A stretch of DNA of 64,000 bases, taken from Prosapia bicincta (Eukaryota > Arthropoda > Insecta > Hemiptera > Cercopidae). A program made the position numbers and the translations under genes. The stretch's first letter is position 1. Each line of letters begins with the position of its first letter. The notes under the pieces are model-generated. The model made no database searches, was not told where the DNA came from, and saw nothing but the letters and a program-made list of their open reading frames with translations. The DNA lies in assembly GCA_036971475.1 (NCBI GenBank), contig JBAIZL010000002.1, positions 353,213,582 to 353,277,581 on the forward strand, written 5' to 3'. Shown piece after piece: positions 43,301 to 56,631 of the stretch.

Positions 43301-43707
43301 AATTAAATTCCCGTAATGTCATCAGATTCAAGTTTTATCACGTAATTAACTCCGATAACGAACAAGTATAATCATCATTTGACATATAATGTACTGGGAT
43401 TTTATATACTGGAAAGATTTTTGATACATAATGCTGGTACTATAAGTAATCAACATCAATGTATGTTTATGCAAAAATTTAAAGTATGAGAAACATTGTA
43501 ATTAAATTCCCGTAATGTCATCAGATTAAAGTTTTATCACTTAATCAAATCCGATAACGAACAAGTATAATCATCATTTGACATATAATGTACTGGGATT
43601 TTATATACTGGAAAGATATTCGATACATAATGCTGGTACTATAAGTAATCAACATCAATGTATGTTTATGCAAAAATTTAAAGTGTGAGAAACATTGTAA
43701 TTAAATT
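37346..43707 (+). repeat. 32-monomer HOR (6362 bp): 26-mer plus internal 6-monomer duplication
   Basis: This block shares AATCAAATTAGATAACG and GTATTATCATC with copy 2 of the 26-mer, so it derives from that version. The extra 1193 bp comes from a second pass of six monomers: GAGAACG occurs at 40371 and 41564, and ACACATTGCTGC, AATGAAATCC, TTGGATTTAATA, GTAAAGTC and GATCAACATCAG all recur at the same spacing. The first GAGAACG unit is fused to the ACACATTGCTGC unit. Unit 1 has lost its usual GGATAG second half and carries the same AAAAAGTTAAAG end as unit 2. A few other sites differ, such as TTCCGGTAATG near 41321. Confidence 0.88.
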
Positions 43708-46700
43708 CCCGTAATGGCATCAGATTGAAGTTTTATCACTTAATCAAATCCGATAACGAACAAGAATATTCCTCATTTGACATATAATGTACTGGGGTTT
43801 TATATACTGGATAGTTTTTTGATACATAATGCTGGTACTATAAGTATTCAACATCAATGTATGTTTATGCAAAAATTTAAAGTATGAGAAACATTGTAAT
43901 TAAATTCCCGTAATGTCATCAGATTCAAGTTTTATCACTTAATCAAATCCGATAACGAACAAGTATAATCATCATTTGACATATAATGTACTGGGATTTT
44001 ATATACTGGAAAGGTTTTTGATACATAATGCTGGTACTATAAGTAATCAACATCAATATATGTTTATGCAAAAATTTAAAGTATGAGAAACATTGTAATT
44101 AAATTCCCGTATTGTCATCAGATTCAAGTTTTATCACTTAATCAACTCCGATAACGAACAAGTATAATCATCATTTGACATATAATGTACTGGGATTTTA
44201 TATACTGGAAAGGTTATTGATACATAATGCTGGTACTATAAGTAATCAACATCAATATATGTTTATGCAAAAATTTAAAGTATGAGAAACATTGTAATTA
44301 AATTCCCTTAATGTCATCAGATTCAAGTTTTATCACTTAATCAAATCCGATAACGAACAAGTATAAACATCATTTGACATATAATGTACTGGGATATTAT
44401 ATACTGGAAAGATTTTGATACATAATGCTGGTACTATAAGTAATCAACATCAATGTATGTTTATGTAAAAATTTAAAGTATGAGAAACATTGTAATAAAA
44501 TTCCCGTAATGTCATCAGATTCAAGTTTTATCACTTAATCAAATCCGATAACGAATAAGTATTATCATCATTTGACATATAATGTACTGGGATTTTATAT
44601 ACTGGAAAGGTTTTTGATACATAATGCTGGTACTATAAGTAATCAACATCAATATATGTTTATGCAAAAATTTAAAGTATGAGAAACATTGTAATTAAAT
44701 TCCCGTAATGTCATCAGATTCAAGTTTTATCACTTAATCATATCCGAAAACGACCAAGTATAATCATCATTTGACATATAATGTACTGGGATTTTATATA
44801 CTGGAAAGATTTTGATACATAATGCTGGTACTATAAGTAATCAACATCAATGTATGTTTATGCAAAAATTTAAAGTATGAGAAACATTGTAATTAAATTC
44901 CCGTAATGTCATCAGATTCAAGTTTTATCACTTAATCAAATCCGATAACGAACAAGTATAATCATCACTTGACATATAATGTACTGGGATTTTATATACT
45001 GGAAAGATTTTTGATACATAATGCTGGTACTATAAGTAATCAACATCAATGTATGTTTATGCAAAAATTTAAAGTATGAGAAACATTGTAATTAAATTCC
45101 CGTAATGTCATCAGATTCAAGTTTTATCACTTAATCAAATCCGAGAACGAACAAGTATAATCATCATTTGACATATAATGTACTGGGATTTTATATACTG
45201 GAAAGATTTTTGATACATAATGCTGGTACTATAAGTAATAAACATCAATGTATGTTTATGCAAAAATTTAAAGTATGAGAAACATTGTAATTAAATTCCC
45301 GTAATGTCATCAGATTCAAGTTTTATCACTTAATCAACTCCGATAACGAACAAGTATAATCATCATTTGACATATAATGTACTGGGATTTTATATACTGG
45401 AAAGATTTTTGATACACATTGCTGCTACTATAAGTAATCAACATCAATGTATGTTTATGCAAAAATTTAAAATATGAGAAACATTGTAATTAAATTCCCG
45501 TAATGTCATCAGATTCAAGTTTTATCACTTAATCAAATCCGATAACGAACAAGTATAATCATCATTTGACATATAAAGTACTGGGGTTTTATATACTGGA
45601 TAGTTTTTTGGTACATAATGCTGGTTCTATAAGTAATCAACATCAATGTATGTTTATGCAAAAATTTAAAGTATGAGAAACATTGTAATTAAATTCCCGT
45701 AATGTCATCAGATTCAAGTTTTATCACGTAATCAAATCCGATAACGAACAAGTATAATCATCATTTGACATATAATGTACTGGGATTTAATATACTGGAA
45801 AGATTTTTGATACATAATGCTGGTACTATAAGTAATCAACATCAATGTATGTTTATGCAAAAATTTAAAGTATGAGAAATATTGTAATTAAATTCCCGTA
45901 AAGTCATCAGATTCAAGTTTTATCACTTAATCAAATCCGATAACGAACAAGTATAATCATCATTTGACATATAATGTACTGGGATTTTATATACTGGAAA
46001 GGTTTTTGATACATAATGCTGGTACTATAAGTAATCAACATCAATATATGTTTATGCAAAAATTTAAAGTATGAGAAACATTGTAATTAAATTCCCTTAA
46101 TGTCATCAGATTCAAGTTTTATCACTTAATCAAATTCGATAACGAACAAGTATAAACATCATTTGACATATAATGTACTGGGATTTTATATACTGGAAAG
46201 ATTTTGATACATAATGCTGGTACTATAAGTAATCAACATCAATGTACGTTTATGCAAAAATTTAAAGTATGAGAAACATTGTAATAAAATTCCCGTAATG
46301 TCATCAGATTCAAGTTTTATCACTTAATCAAATCCGATAACGAATAAGTATAATCATCATTTGACATATAATGTACTGGGATTTTATATACTGGAAAGGT
46401 TTTTGATACATAATGCTGGTACTATAAGTAATCAACATCAATATATGTTTATGCAAAAATTTAAAGTATGAGAAACATTGTAATTAAATTCCCGTAATGT
46501 CATCAGATTCAAGTTTTATCACTTAATCATATCCGATAACGAACAAGTATAATCATCATTTGACATATAATGTACTGGGATTTTATATACTGGAAAGATT
46601 TTGATACATAATGCTGGTACTATAAGTAATCAACATCAATGTATGTTTATGCAAAAATTTAAAGTATGAGAAACATTGTAATTAAATTCCCGTAATGTCA

Positions 46701-47683
46701 TCAGATTCAAGTTTTATCACTTAATCAAATCCGAGAACGAACAAGTATAATCATCATTTGACATATAATGTACTGGGATTTTATATACTGGAAAGATTTT
46801 TGATACATAATGCTGGTACTATAAGTAATCAACATCAATGTATGTTTATGCAAAAATTTAAAGTATGAGAAACATTGTAATTAAATTCCCGTAATTTCAT
46901 CAGATTCAAGTTTTATCACTTAATCAACTCCGATAACGAACAAGTATAATCATCATTTGACATATAATGTACTGGGATTTTATATACTGGAAAGATTTTT
47001 GATACACATTGCTGCTACTATAAGTAATCAACATCAATGTATGTTTATGCAAAAATTTAAAAGATGAGAAACATTGTAATTAAATTCCCGTAATGTCATC
47101 AGATTCAAGTTTTATCACTTAATGAAATCCGATAACGAACAAGTATAATCATCATTTGACATATAAAGTACTGGGGTTTTATATACTGGATAGTTTTTTG
47201 ATACATAATGCTGGTTCTATAAGTAATCAACATCAATGTATGTTTATGCAAAAATTTAAAGTATGAGAAACATTGTAATTAAATTCCCGTAATGTCATCA
47301 GATTCAAGTTTTATCACGTAATCAAATCCGATAACGAACAAGTATAATCATCATTTGACATATAATGTACTTGGATTTAATATACTGGAAAGATTTTTGA
47401 TACATAATGCTGGTACTATAAGTAATCAACATCAATATATGTTTATGCAAAAATTTAAAGTATGAGAAATATTGTAATTAAATTCCCGTAAAGTCATCAG
47501 ATTCAAGTTTTATCACTTAATCAAATCCGATAACGAACAAGTATAATCATCATTTGACATATAAAGTACTGGGGTTTTATATACTGGATTGTTTTTTGAT
47601 ACATAATGCTGGTTCTATAAGTAATCAACATCAATGTATGTTTATGCAAAAATTTAAAGTATGAGAAACATTGTAATTAAATT
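43708..47683 (+). repeat. 26-monomer HOR truncated after 20 monomers (3976 bp)
   Basis: The order follows units 1-20 of the 26-mer, including TATCCGAAAAC at 44741, TATCCGATAAC near 46529, GAGAACG near 46732 and AATGAAATCC near 47123. The final monomer begins GTAAAGTCATC (unit 20) but continues ATAAAGTACTGGGG and GGATTGTTTT (unit 24). That hybrid removes about four monomers and forms the downstream edge of regular domain 2. Small private changes include CCCGTATTGTC near 44107 and TTTATGTAAAA near 44460. Confidence 0.85.
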
Positions 47684-48677
47684 CCCGTAATGTCATCATA
47701 TTCAAGTTTTATCACTTAATCGACTCCGATAACGAACAAGTATAATCATCATTTGACATATAATGTACTGGGATTTTATATACTGGAAATATTTTTGATT
47801 CATAATGCTGGTACTATAAGTGATCAACATCAGTGTATGTTTATCCCAAAATTTAAAGTATGAGAAACATTGTAATTAAATTCCGGTAATGTCATCAGAT
47901 TCAAGTTTTATCACTTAATCAACTCCGATAAGGAACAAGTATAATCATCATTTGACATATAATGTACTAGGATTTTATATTCTGGAAAGAATTTGATATA
48001 TAATGCTGGTACTATAAGTAATCAACATCAATGTATGTTTATGCAAAAATTTAAAGTATGAGAAACATTGTAATTAAATTCCCGTAATGTCATCAGATTC
48101 AAGTTTTATCACTTAATCAAATCCGATAACGAACAAGTATAATCATCATTTGACATATAATGTACTGGGATTTTATATACTGGAAAGATTTTTGATACAT
48201 AATGCTGGTACTATAAGTAATCAATATCAATGTATGTTTATGCAAAAATTTAAACTATGAGAAACATTGTAATTAAATTCCCGTAATGTCATCAGATTCA
48301 AGTTTTATCACTTAATCAAATCCGATAACGAACAAGTATAATCATCATTTGACATATAAAGTACTGGGGTTTTATATACTGGATTGTTTTTTGATACATA
48401 ATGCTGGTTCTATAAGTAATCAACATCAATGTATGTTTATGCAAAAATTTAAAGTATGAGAAACATTGTAATTAAATTCCGGTAATGTCATCAGATTCAA
48501 GCTTTAGCGCTTTATCAACTCCGATAACGAACAAGTATAATCATCATTTGACATATAATGTACTGGGATTTTATATACTGGAAAGATTTTTGATACATAA
48601 TGCTGGTACTATAAGTAATCAACATCAATGTATGTTTATGCAAAAATTTAAAGTATGAGAAATATTGTAATTAAATT
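47684..48677 (+). repeat. Interleaved junction between domains 2 and 3 (5 monomers)
   Basis: The monomer at 47684 begins with domain-3 markers (CATCATATTC, AATCGACTCC) but ends with domain-2 markers (GATCAACATCAGTG, TATCCCAAAATTT). The next three monomers are domain-2 types (AAGGAACAAG/GATATATAATG, AAACTATG, GGATTGTTTT). The fifth has TTCCGGTAATG and a unique substitution cluster at 48501-48516. The boundary is therefore a patchwork, not a clean switch. Confidence 0.8.
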
Positions 48678-51600
48678 CCCGTAATGTCATCATATTCAAG
48701 TTTTATCACTTAATCGACTCCGATAACGAACAAGTATAATCATCATTTGACATATAATGTACTGGGATTTTATATACTGGAAATATTTTTGATTCATAAT
48801 GCTGGTACTATAAGTAATCTACATCAATGTATGTTTATGCAAAAATTTAAAGTATGAGAAACATTGTAATTAAATTCCCGTAATGTCATCAGATTGAAGT
48901 TTTATCACTTAATCAAATCCGATAACGAACAACTATAATCATCATTTGACATATAATGTACTGGGATTTTATATACTGGAAAGATTTTTGATACATAATG
49001 CTGGTACTATAAGTGATCAACATCAGTGTATGTTTATGCAAAAATTTAAAGTATGAGAAACATTGTAATTAAATTCCCGTAATGTCATCAGATTGAAGTT
49101 TTATCACTTAATCAAATCTGATAACGAACAAGTATAATCATCATTTGACATATAATGTACTGGGATTTTATATACTGGAAAGGTTTTTGATACATAATGC
49201 TGGTACTACAAGTAATAAACTTCAATATATGTTTATGCAAAAATTTAAAGTATGAGAAATATTGTAATTAAATTCCCGTAATGTCATCAGATTCAAGTTT
49301 TATCACGTAATCAAATCCGATAACGAACAAGTATAATCATCATTTGACATATAATGTACTTGGATTTAATATACTGGAAAGATTTTTGATACATAATGCT
49401 GGTACTATAAGTAATCAACATCAATGTATGTTTATGCAAAAATTTAAAGTATGAGAAATATTGTAATTAAATTCCCGTAAAGTCATCAGATTCAAGTTTT
49501 ATCACTTAATCAAATCCGATAACGAACAAGTATAATCATCATTTGACATATAATGTACTGGGATTTTATATACTGGAAAGATATTTGATTCATAATGCTG
49601 GTACTATAAGTAATCTACATCAATGTATGTTTATGCAAAAATTTAAAGTATGAGAAACATTGTAATTAAATTCCCGTAATGTCATCAGATTGAAGTTTTA
49701 TCACTTAATCAAATCCGATAACGAACAACTATAATCATCATTTGACATATAATGTACTGGGATTATATATACTGGAAAGGTTTTTGATACATAATGCTGG
49801 TACTACAAGTAATCAACTTCAATATATGTTTATGCAAAAATTTAAAGTATGAGAAACATTGTAATTAAATTCCCGTAATGTCATCAGATTGAAGTTTTAT
49901 CACTTAATCAAATCCGATAACGAACAACTATAATCATCATTTGACATATACTGTACTGGGATTTTATATACTGGAAAGATTTTTGATACATAATGCTGGT
50001 ACTATAAGTGATCAACATCAGTGTATGTTTATGCAAAAATTTAAAGTATGAGAAACATTGTAATTAAATTCCCGTAATGTCATCAGATTGAAGTTTTATC
50101 ACTTAATCAAATCTGATAACGAACAAGTATAATCATCATTTGACATATAATGTACTGGGATTTTATATACTGGAATGGTTTTTGATACATAATGCTGGTA
50201 CTACAAGTAATCAACTTCAATATATGTTTATGCAAAAATTTAAAGTATGAGAAACATGGTAATTAAATTCCCGTAATGTCATCATATTCAAGTTTTATCA
50301 CTTAATCAACTCCGATAACGAACAAGTATAATCATCATTTGACATATAATGTACTGGGATTTTATATACTGGAAAGGTTTTTGATACATAATGCTGGTAC
50401 TATAAGTATTCAACATCAATATATGTTTATGCAAAAATTTAAAGTATGAGAAACATTGTAATTAAATTCCCTTAATGTCATCAGATTGAAGTTTTATCAC
50501 TTAATCAAATCCGATAACGAACAAGTATAATCATCATTTGACATATAATGTACTGGGATTTTATATACTGGAAAGATTTTGATACATAATGCTGGTACTA
50601 TAAGTAATCAACATCAATGTATGTTTATGCAAAAATTTAAAGTATGAGAAACATTGTAATTAAATTCCCGTAAAGTCATGAGATTCAAGTTTTATCACTT
50701 AATCAACTCCGAATACGAACAAGTATAATCACCATTTGACATATAATGTACTGGGATTTTATATACTGGAAAGATTTTTGATACATAATGCTGGTACTAT
50801 AAGTAATCAATATCAATGTATGTTTATGCTAAAATTTAAAGTATGAGAAACAATGTAATTAAATTCCCGTAATGTCATCAGATTGAAGTTTTATCACTTA
50901 ATCAAATCCGATAACGAACAAGTATAATCATCATTTGACATATAATGTACTGGGATTTTATATACTGGAAAGATTTTTGATACATAATGCTGGTACTATA
51001 AGTAATCAACATCAATGTATGTTTATGCAAAAATTTAAAGTATGAGAAACATTGTAATTAAATTCCCGTAATGTCATCAGATTCAAGATTTATCACTTAA
51101 TCAAATCCGATAACGAACAAGTATAATCATCATTTGACATATAATGTACTGGGATTTTATATACTGGAAAGATTTTTGATACATATTGCTGGTACTATAA
51201 GTAATCAACATCAATGTATGTTTATGCAAAAATTTAAAGTATGAGAAACATTGTAATTAAATTCCCGTAATGTCATCAGATTCAAGATTTATCACTTAAT
51301 CAAATCCGATAACGAACAAGTATAATCATCATTTGACATATAATGTACTGGGATTTTATATACTGGAAAGATGTTTGATACACATTGCTGCTACTATAAG
51401 TAATCAACATCAATGTATGTTTATGCAAAAATTTAAAATATGAGAAACATTGTAATTAAATTCCCGTAATGTCATCAGATTCAAGTTTTATCACTTAATC
51501 AAATCCGATAACGAACAAGTATAATCATCATTTGACATATAAAGTACTGGGGTTTTATATACTGGATAGTTTTTTGATACAAAATGCTGGTTCTATAAGT

Positions 51601-51860
51601 AATCAACATCAATGTATGTTTATGCAAAAATTTAAAGTATGAGAAACATTGTAATTAAATTCCCGTAATGTCATCAGATTCAAGTTTTATCACGTAATCA
51701 AATCCGATAACGAACAAGTATAATCATCAATTGACATATACTGTACTGGGATTTTATATACTGGAAAGATTTTTGATACATAATGCTGGTTCTATAAGTA
51801 ATCAACATCAATGTATGTTTATGCAAAAATTTAAAGTATGAGAAATATTGTAATTAAATT
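48678..51860 (+). repeat. 16-monomer irregular block opening domain 3 (3183 bp)
   Basis: This starts with a P1 monomer and includes P2, P3, a CACGTAATC/TTGGATTTAATA monomer, a GTAAAGTC/GATTCATAATG/TCTACATC monomer and then P3-like, P2, P3, P4 and the rest to P10. The P1-P3 segment is thus present almost twice. The TTGGATTTAATA and GTAAAGTC monomers (near 49360 and 49475) are otherwise domain-2 types. Private changes include CATGAGATTC near 50678, CCGAATACG near 50708 and GATACATATTGCTGG near 51178. Confidence 0.78.
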
Positions 51861-53650
51861 CCCGTAATGTCATCATATTCAAGTTTTATCACTTAATCGA
51901 CTCCGATAACGAACAAGTATAATCATCATTTGACATATAATGTACTGGAATTTTATATACTGGAAAGATATTTGATTCATAATGCTGGTACTATAAGTAA
52001 TCTACATCAATGTATGTTTATGCAAAAATTTAAAGTATGAGAAACATTGTAATTAAATTCCCGTAATGTCATCAGATTGAAGTTTTATCACTTAATCAAA
52101 TCCGATAACGAACAACTATAATCATCATTTGACATATAATGTACTGGGATTATATATACTGGAAAGGTTTTTGATACATAATGCTGGTACTACAAGTAAT
52201 CAACTTCAATATATGTTTTGCAAAAATTTAAAGTATGAGAAACATTGTAATTAAATTCCCGTAATGTCATCAGATTGAAGTTTTATCACTTAATCAAATC
52301 CGATAACGAACAACTATAATCATCATTTGACATATAATGTACTGGGATTTTATATACTGGAAAGATTTTTGATACATAATGCTGGTACTATAAGTGATCA
52401 ACATCAGTGTATGTTTATGCAAAAATTTAAAGTATGAGAAACATTGTAATTAAATTCCCGTAATGTCATCAGATTGAAGTTTTATCACTTAATCAAATCT
52501 GATAACGAACAAGTATAATCATCATTTGACATATAATGTACTGGGATTTTATATACTGGAATGGTTTTTGATACATAATGCTGGTACTACAAGTAATCAA
52601 CTTCAATATATGTTTATGCAAAAATTTAAAGTATGAGAAACATGGTAATTAAATTCCCGTAATGTCATCATATTCAAGTTTTATCACTTAATCAACTCCG
52701 ATAACGAACAAGTATAATCATCATTTGACATATAATGTACTGGGATTTTATATACTGGAAAGGTTTTTGATACATAATGCTGGTACTATAAGTAATCAAT
52801 ATCAATGTATGTTTATGCTAAAATTTAAAGTATGAGAAACAATGTAATTAAATTCCCGTAATGTCATCAGATTGAAGTTTTATCACTTAATCAAATCCGA
52901 TAACGAACAAGTATAATCATCATTTGACATATAATGTACTGGGATTTTATATACTGGAAAGATTTTTGATACATAATGCTGGTACTATAAGTAATCAACA
53001 TCAATGTATGTTTATGCAAAAATTTAAAGTATGAGAAACATTGTAATTAAATTCCCGTAATGTCATCAGATTCAAGATTTATCACTTAATCAAATCCGAT
53101 AACGAACAAGTATAATCATCATTTGACATATAATGTACTGGGATTTTATATACTGGAAAGATTTTTGATACACATTGCTGCTACTATAAGTAATCAACAT
53201 CAATGTATGTTTATGCAAAAATTTAAAATATGAGAAACATTGTAATTAAATTCCCGTAATGTCATCAGATTCAAGTTTTATCACTTAATCAAATCCGATA
53301 ACGAACAAGTATAATCATCATTTGACATATAAAGTACTGGGGTTTTATATACTGGATAGTTTTTTGATACATAATGCTGGTTCTATAAGTAATCAACATG
53401 AATGTATGTTTATGCAAAAATTTAAAGTATGAGAAACATTGTAATTAAATTCCCGTAATGTCATCAGATTCAAGTTTTATCACGTAATCAAATCCGATAA
53501 CGAACAAGTATAATCATCATTTGACATATAATGTACTGGGATTTTATATACTGGAAAGATATTTGATACATAATGCTGGTACTATAAGTAATCAACATCA
53601 ATGTATGTTTATGCAAAAATTTAAAGTATGAGAAATATTGTAATTAAATT
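51861..53650 (+). repeat. 9-monomer HOR (1790 bp) with a P4/P6 hybrid
   Basis: This opens with P1, then a P2/P3 hybrid (GAACAACTAT, GGATTATATATACTGG, ACTACAAG), P2, P3, a P4/P6 hybrid (CATATTC and AAAGG, then CAATATCAATG and ATGCTAAAATTT), P7, P8, P9 and P10. P5 and P4's normal end are missing. The P2/P3 monomer contains TATGTTTTGCAAAA near 52213, a 1-bp shortening not seen elsewhere. P9 has CAACATGAATG near 53396. Confidence 0.82.
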
Positions 53651-55638
53651 CCCGTAATGTCATCATATTCAAGTTTTATCACTTAATCGACTCCGATAAC
53701 GAACAAGTATAATCATCATTTGACATATAATGTACTGGGATTTTATATACTGGAAAGATTTTTGATTCATAATGCTGGTACTATAAGTAATCTACATCAA
53801 TGTATGTTTATGCAAAAATTTAAAGTATGAGAAACATTGTAATTAAATTCCCGTAATGTCATCAGATTGAAGTTTTATCACTTAATCAAATCCGATAACG
53901 AACAACTATAATCATCATTTGACATATAATGTACTGGGATTTTATATACTGGAAAGATTTTTGATACATAATGCTGGTACTATAAGTGATCAACATCAGT
54001 GTATGTTTATGCAAAAATTTAAAGTATGAGAAACATTGTAATTAAATTCCCGTAATGTCATCAGATTGAAGTTTTATCACTTAATCAAATCTGATAACGA
54101 ACAAGTATAATCATCATTTGATATATAATGTACTGGGATTTTATATACTGGAAAGGTTTTTGATACATAATGCTGGTACTACAAGCAATCAACTTCAATA
54201 TATGTTTATGCAAAAATTTAAAGTATGAGAAACATTGTAATTAAATTCCCGTAATGTCATCATATTCAAGTTTTATCACTTAATCAACTCCGATAACGAA
54301 CAAGTATAATCATCATTTGACAAATAATGTACTTGGATTTTATATACTGGAAAGGTTTTTGATACATAATGCTGGTACTATAAGTATTCAACATCAATAT
54401 ATGTTTATGCAAAAATTTAAAGTATGAGAAACATTGTAATTAAATTCCCGTAATGTCATCAGATTGAAGTTTTATCACTTAATCAAATCCGATAACGAAC
54501 AAGTATAATCATCATTTGACATATAATGTACTGGGATTTTATATACTGGAAAGATTTTGATACATAATGCTGGTACTATAAGTAATCAACATCAATGTAT
54601 GTTTACGCAAAAATTTAAAGTATGAGAAACATTGTAATTAAATTCCCGTAATGTCATCAGATTCAAGTTTTATCACTTAATCAACTCCGATAACGAACAA
54701 GTATAATCACCATTTGACATATAATGTACTGGGATTTTATATACTGGAAAGATTTTTGATACATAATGCTGGTACTATAAGTAATCAATATCAAAGTATG
54801 TTTATGCAAAAATTTAAAGTATGAGAAACATTGTAATTAAATTCCCGTAATGTCATCAGATTGAAGTTTTATCACTTAATCAAATCCGATAACGAACAAG
54901 TATAATCATCATTTGACATATAATGTACTGGGATTTTATATACTGGAAAGGTTTTTGATACATAATGCTGGTACTATAAGTAATCAACATCAATGTATGT
55001 TTATGCAAAAATTTAAAGTATGAGAAACATTGTAATTAAATTCCCGTAATGTCATCAGATTCAAGATTTATCACTTAATCAAATCCGATAACGAACAAGT
55101 ATAATCATCATTTGACATATAATGTACTGGGATTTTATATACTGGAAAGATGTTTGATACACATTGCTGCTACTATAAGTAATCAACATCAATGTATGTT
55201 TATGCAAAAATTTAAAATATGAGAAACATTGTAATTAAATTCCCGTAATGTCATCAGATTCAAGTTTTATCACTTAATCAAATCCGATAACGAACAAGTA
55301 TAATCATCATTTGACATATAAAGTACTGGGGTTTTATATACTGTATAGTTTTTGATACATAATGCTGGTTCTATAAGTAATCAACATCAATGTATGTTTA
55401 TGCAAAATATTAAAGTATGAGAAACATTGTAATTAAATTCCCGTAATGTCATCAGATTCAAGTTTTATCACGTAATCAAATCCGATAACGAACAAGTATA
55501 ATCATCAATTGACATATAATGTACTGGGATTTTATATACTGGAAAGATTTTTGATACATAATGCTGGTACTATAAGTAATCAACATCAATGTATGTTTAT
55601 GCAAAAATTTAAAGTATGAGAAATATTGTAATTAAATT
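53651..55638 (+). repeat. 10-monomer HOR, reference copy (1988 bp)
   Basis: P1-P10 occur once each in order. Private sites include TTTGATATATAATG near 54118, ACTACAAGCAATC near 54178, TTTGACAAATAATG near 54318, TTTACGCAAAA near 54602, TATCAAAGTATG near 54789 and CTGTATAGTTTTTG near 55342. Because no monomer here looks hybrid, I take this as the least rearranged form of the domain-3 HOR. Confidence 0.85.
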
Positions 55639-56631
55639 CCCGTAATGTCATCATATTCAAGTTTTATCACTTAATCGACTCCGATAACGAACAAGTATAA
55701 TCATCATTTGACATATAATGTACTGGGATATTATATACTGGAAAGATATTTGATTCATAATGCTGGTACTATAAGTAATCTACATCAATGTATGTTTATG
55801 CAAAAATTTAAAGTATGAGAAACATTGTAATTAAATTCCCGTGATGTCATCAGATTGAAGTTTTATCACTTAATCAAATCCGATAACGAACAACTATAAT
55901 CATCATTTGACATATAATGTACTGGGATTTTATATACTGGAAAGGTTTTTGATACATAATGCTGGTACTATAAGTGATCAACATCAGTGTATGTTTATGC
56001 AAAAATTTAAAGTATGAGAAACATTGTAATTAAATTCCCGTAATGTCATCAGATTGAAGTTTTATCACTTAATCAAATCTGATAACGAACAAGTATAATC
56101 ATCATTTGACATATAATGTACTGGGATTTTATATACTGGAAAGGTTTTGATACATAATGCTGGTACTACAAGTAATCAACTTCAATATATGTTTATGCAA
56201 AAATTTAAAGTATGAGAAACATTGTAATTAAATTCCCGTAATGTCATCATATTCAAGTTTTATCACTTAATCAACTCCGATAACGAACAAGTATAATCAT
56301 CATTTGACATATAATGTACTGGGATTTTATATACTGGAAAGGTTTTTGATACAAAATGCTGGTACTATAAGTATTCAACATCAATATATGTTTATGGAAA
56401 AATTTAAAGTATGAGAAACATTGTAATTAAATTCCCGTAATGTCATCAGATTGAAGTTTTATCACTTAATCAAATCCGATAACGAACAAGTATAATCATC
56501 ATTTGACATATAATGTACTGGGATTTTATATACTGGAAAGATTTTGATACATAATGCTGGTACTATAAGTAATCAACATCAATGTATGTTTATGCAAAAA
56601 TTTAAAGTATGAGAAACATTGTAATTAAATT
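55639..56631 (+). repeat. Truncated HOR P1-P5 (5 monomers, 993 bp)
   Basis: The order is P1, P2, P3, P4, P5. The monomer that follows (starting 56632) has AACTCC as in P6 but continues GATTCATAATG and TCTACATC as in P1, so the array drops back from P6 to P1 inside one monomer. Private changes include CCCGTGATGTC near 55839, ATACAAAATGCTGG near 56350 and TTTATGGAAAAATTT near 56390. Confidence 0.82.

Larger units (their letters stand above)
19850..47683 (+). repeat. Domain 2: 18-, 26- and 32-monomer HORs
   Basis: About 140 monomers carry a variant set not seen in domain 1. Each HOR starts with a monomer having TAATGGCATCAGATTGAAG and AAGAATATTCCTCATTTG. These starts lie at 19850, 23429, 25219, 27008, 32177, 37346 and 43708, giving spacings of 3579, 1790, 1789, 5169, 5169 and 6362 bp. 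Other markers in order include CCCTTAATG with AAACATC, GAATAAG, TATCCGAAAACGACC, ATCACTTGAC, GAGAACG, ACACATTGCTGC, ATAAAGTACTGGGG, CACGTAATC, GTAAAGTCATC, GATCAACATCAGTG, AAACTATG and GATATTCGATAC. Confidence 0.92.

Noticed and set aside
32177..43707. Assembly duplication artefact as the cause of the 5.17-kb repeats
   Set aside because: Blocks carry different private substitutions and one has a 1193-bp internal duplication, so they are not simple copy errors. Raw long reads would settle it.
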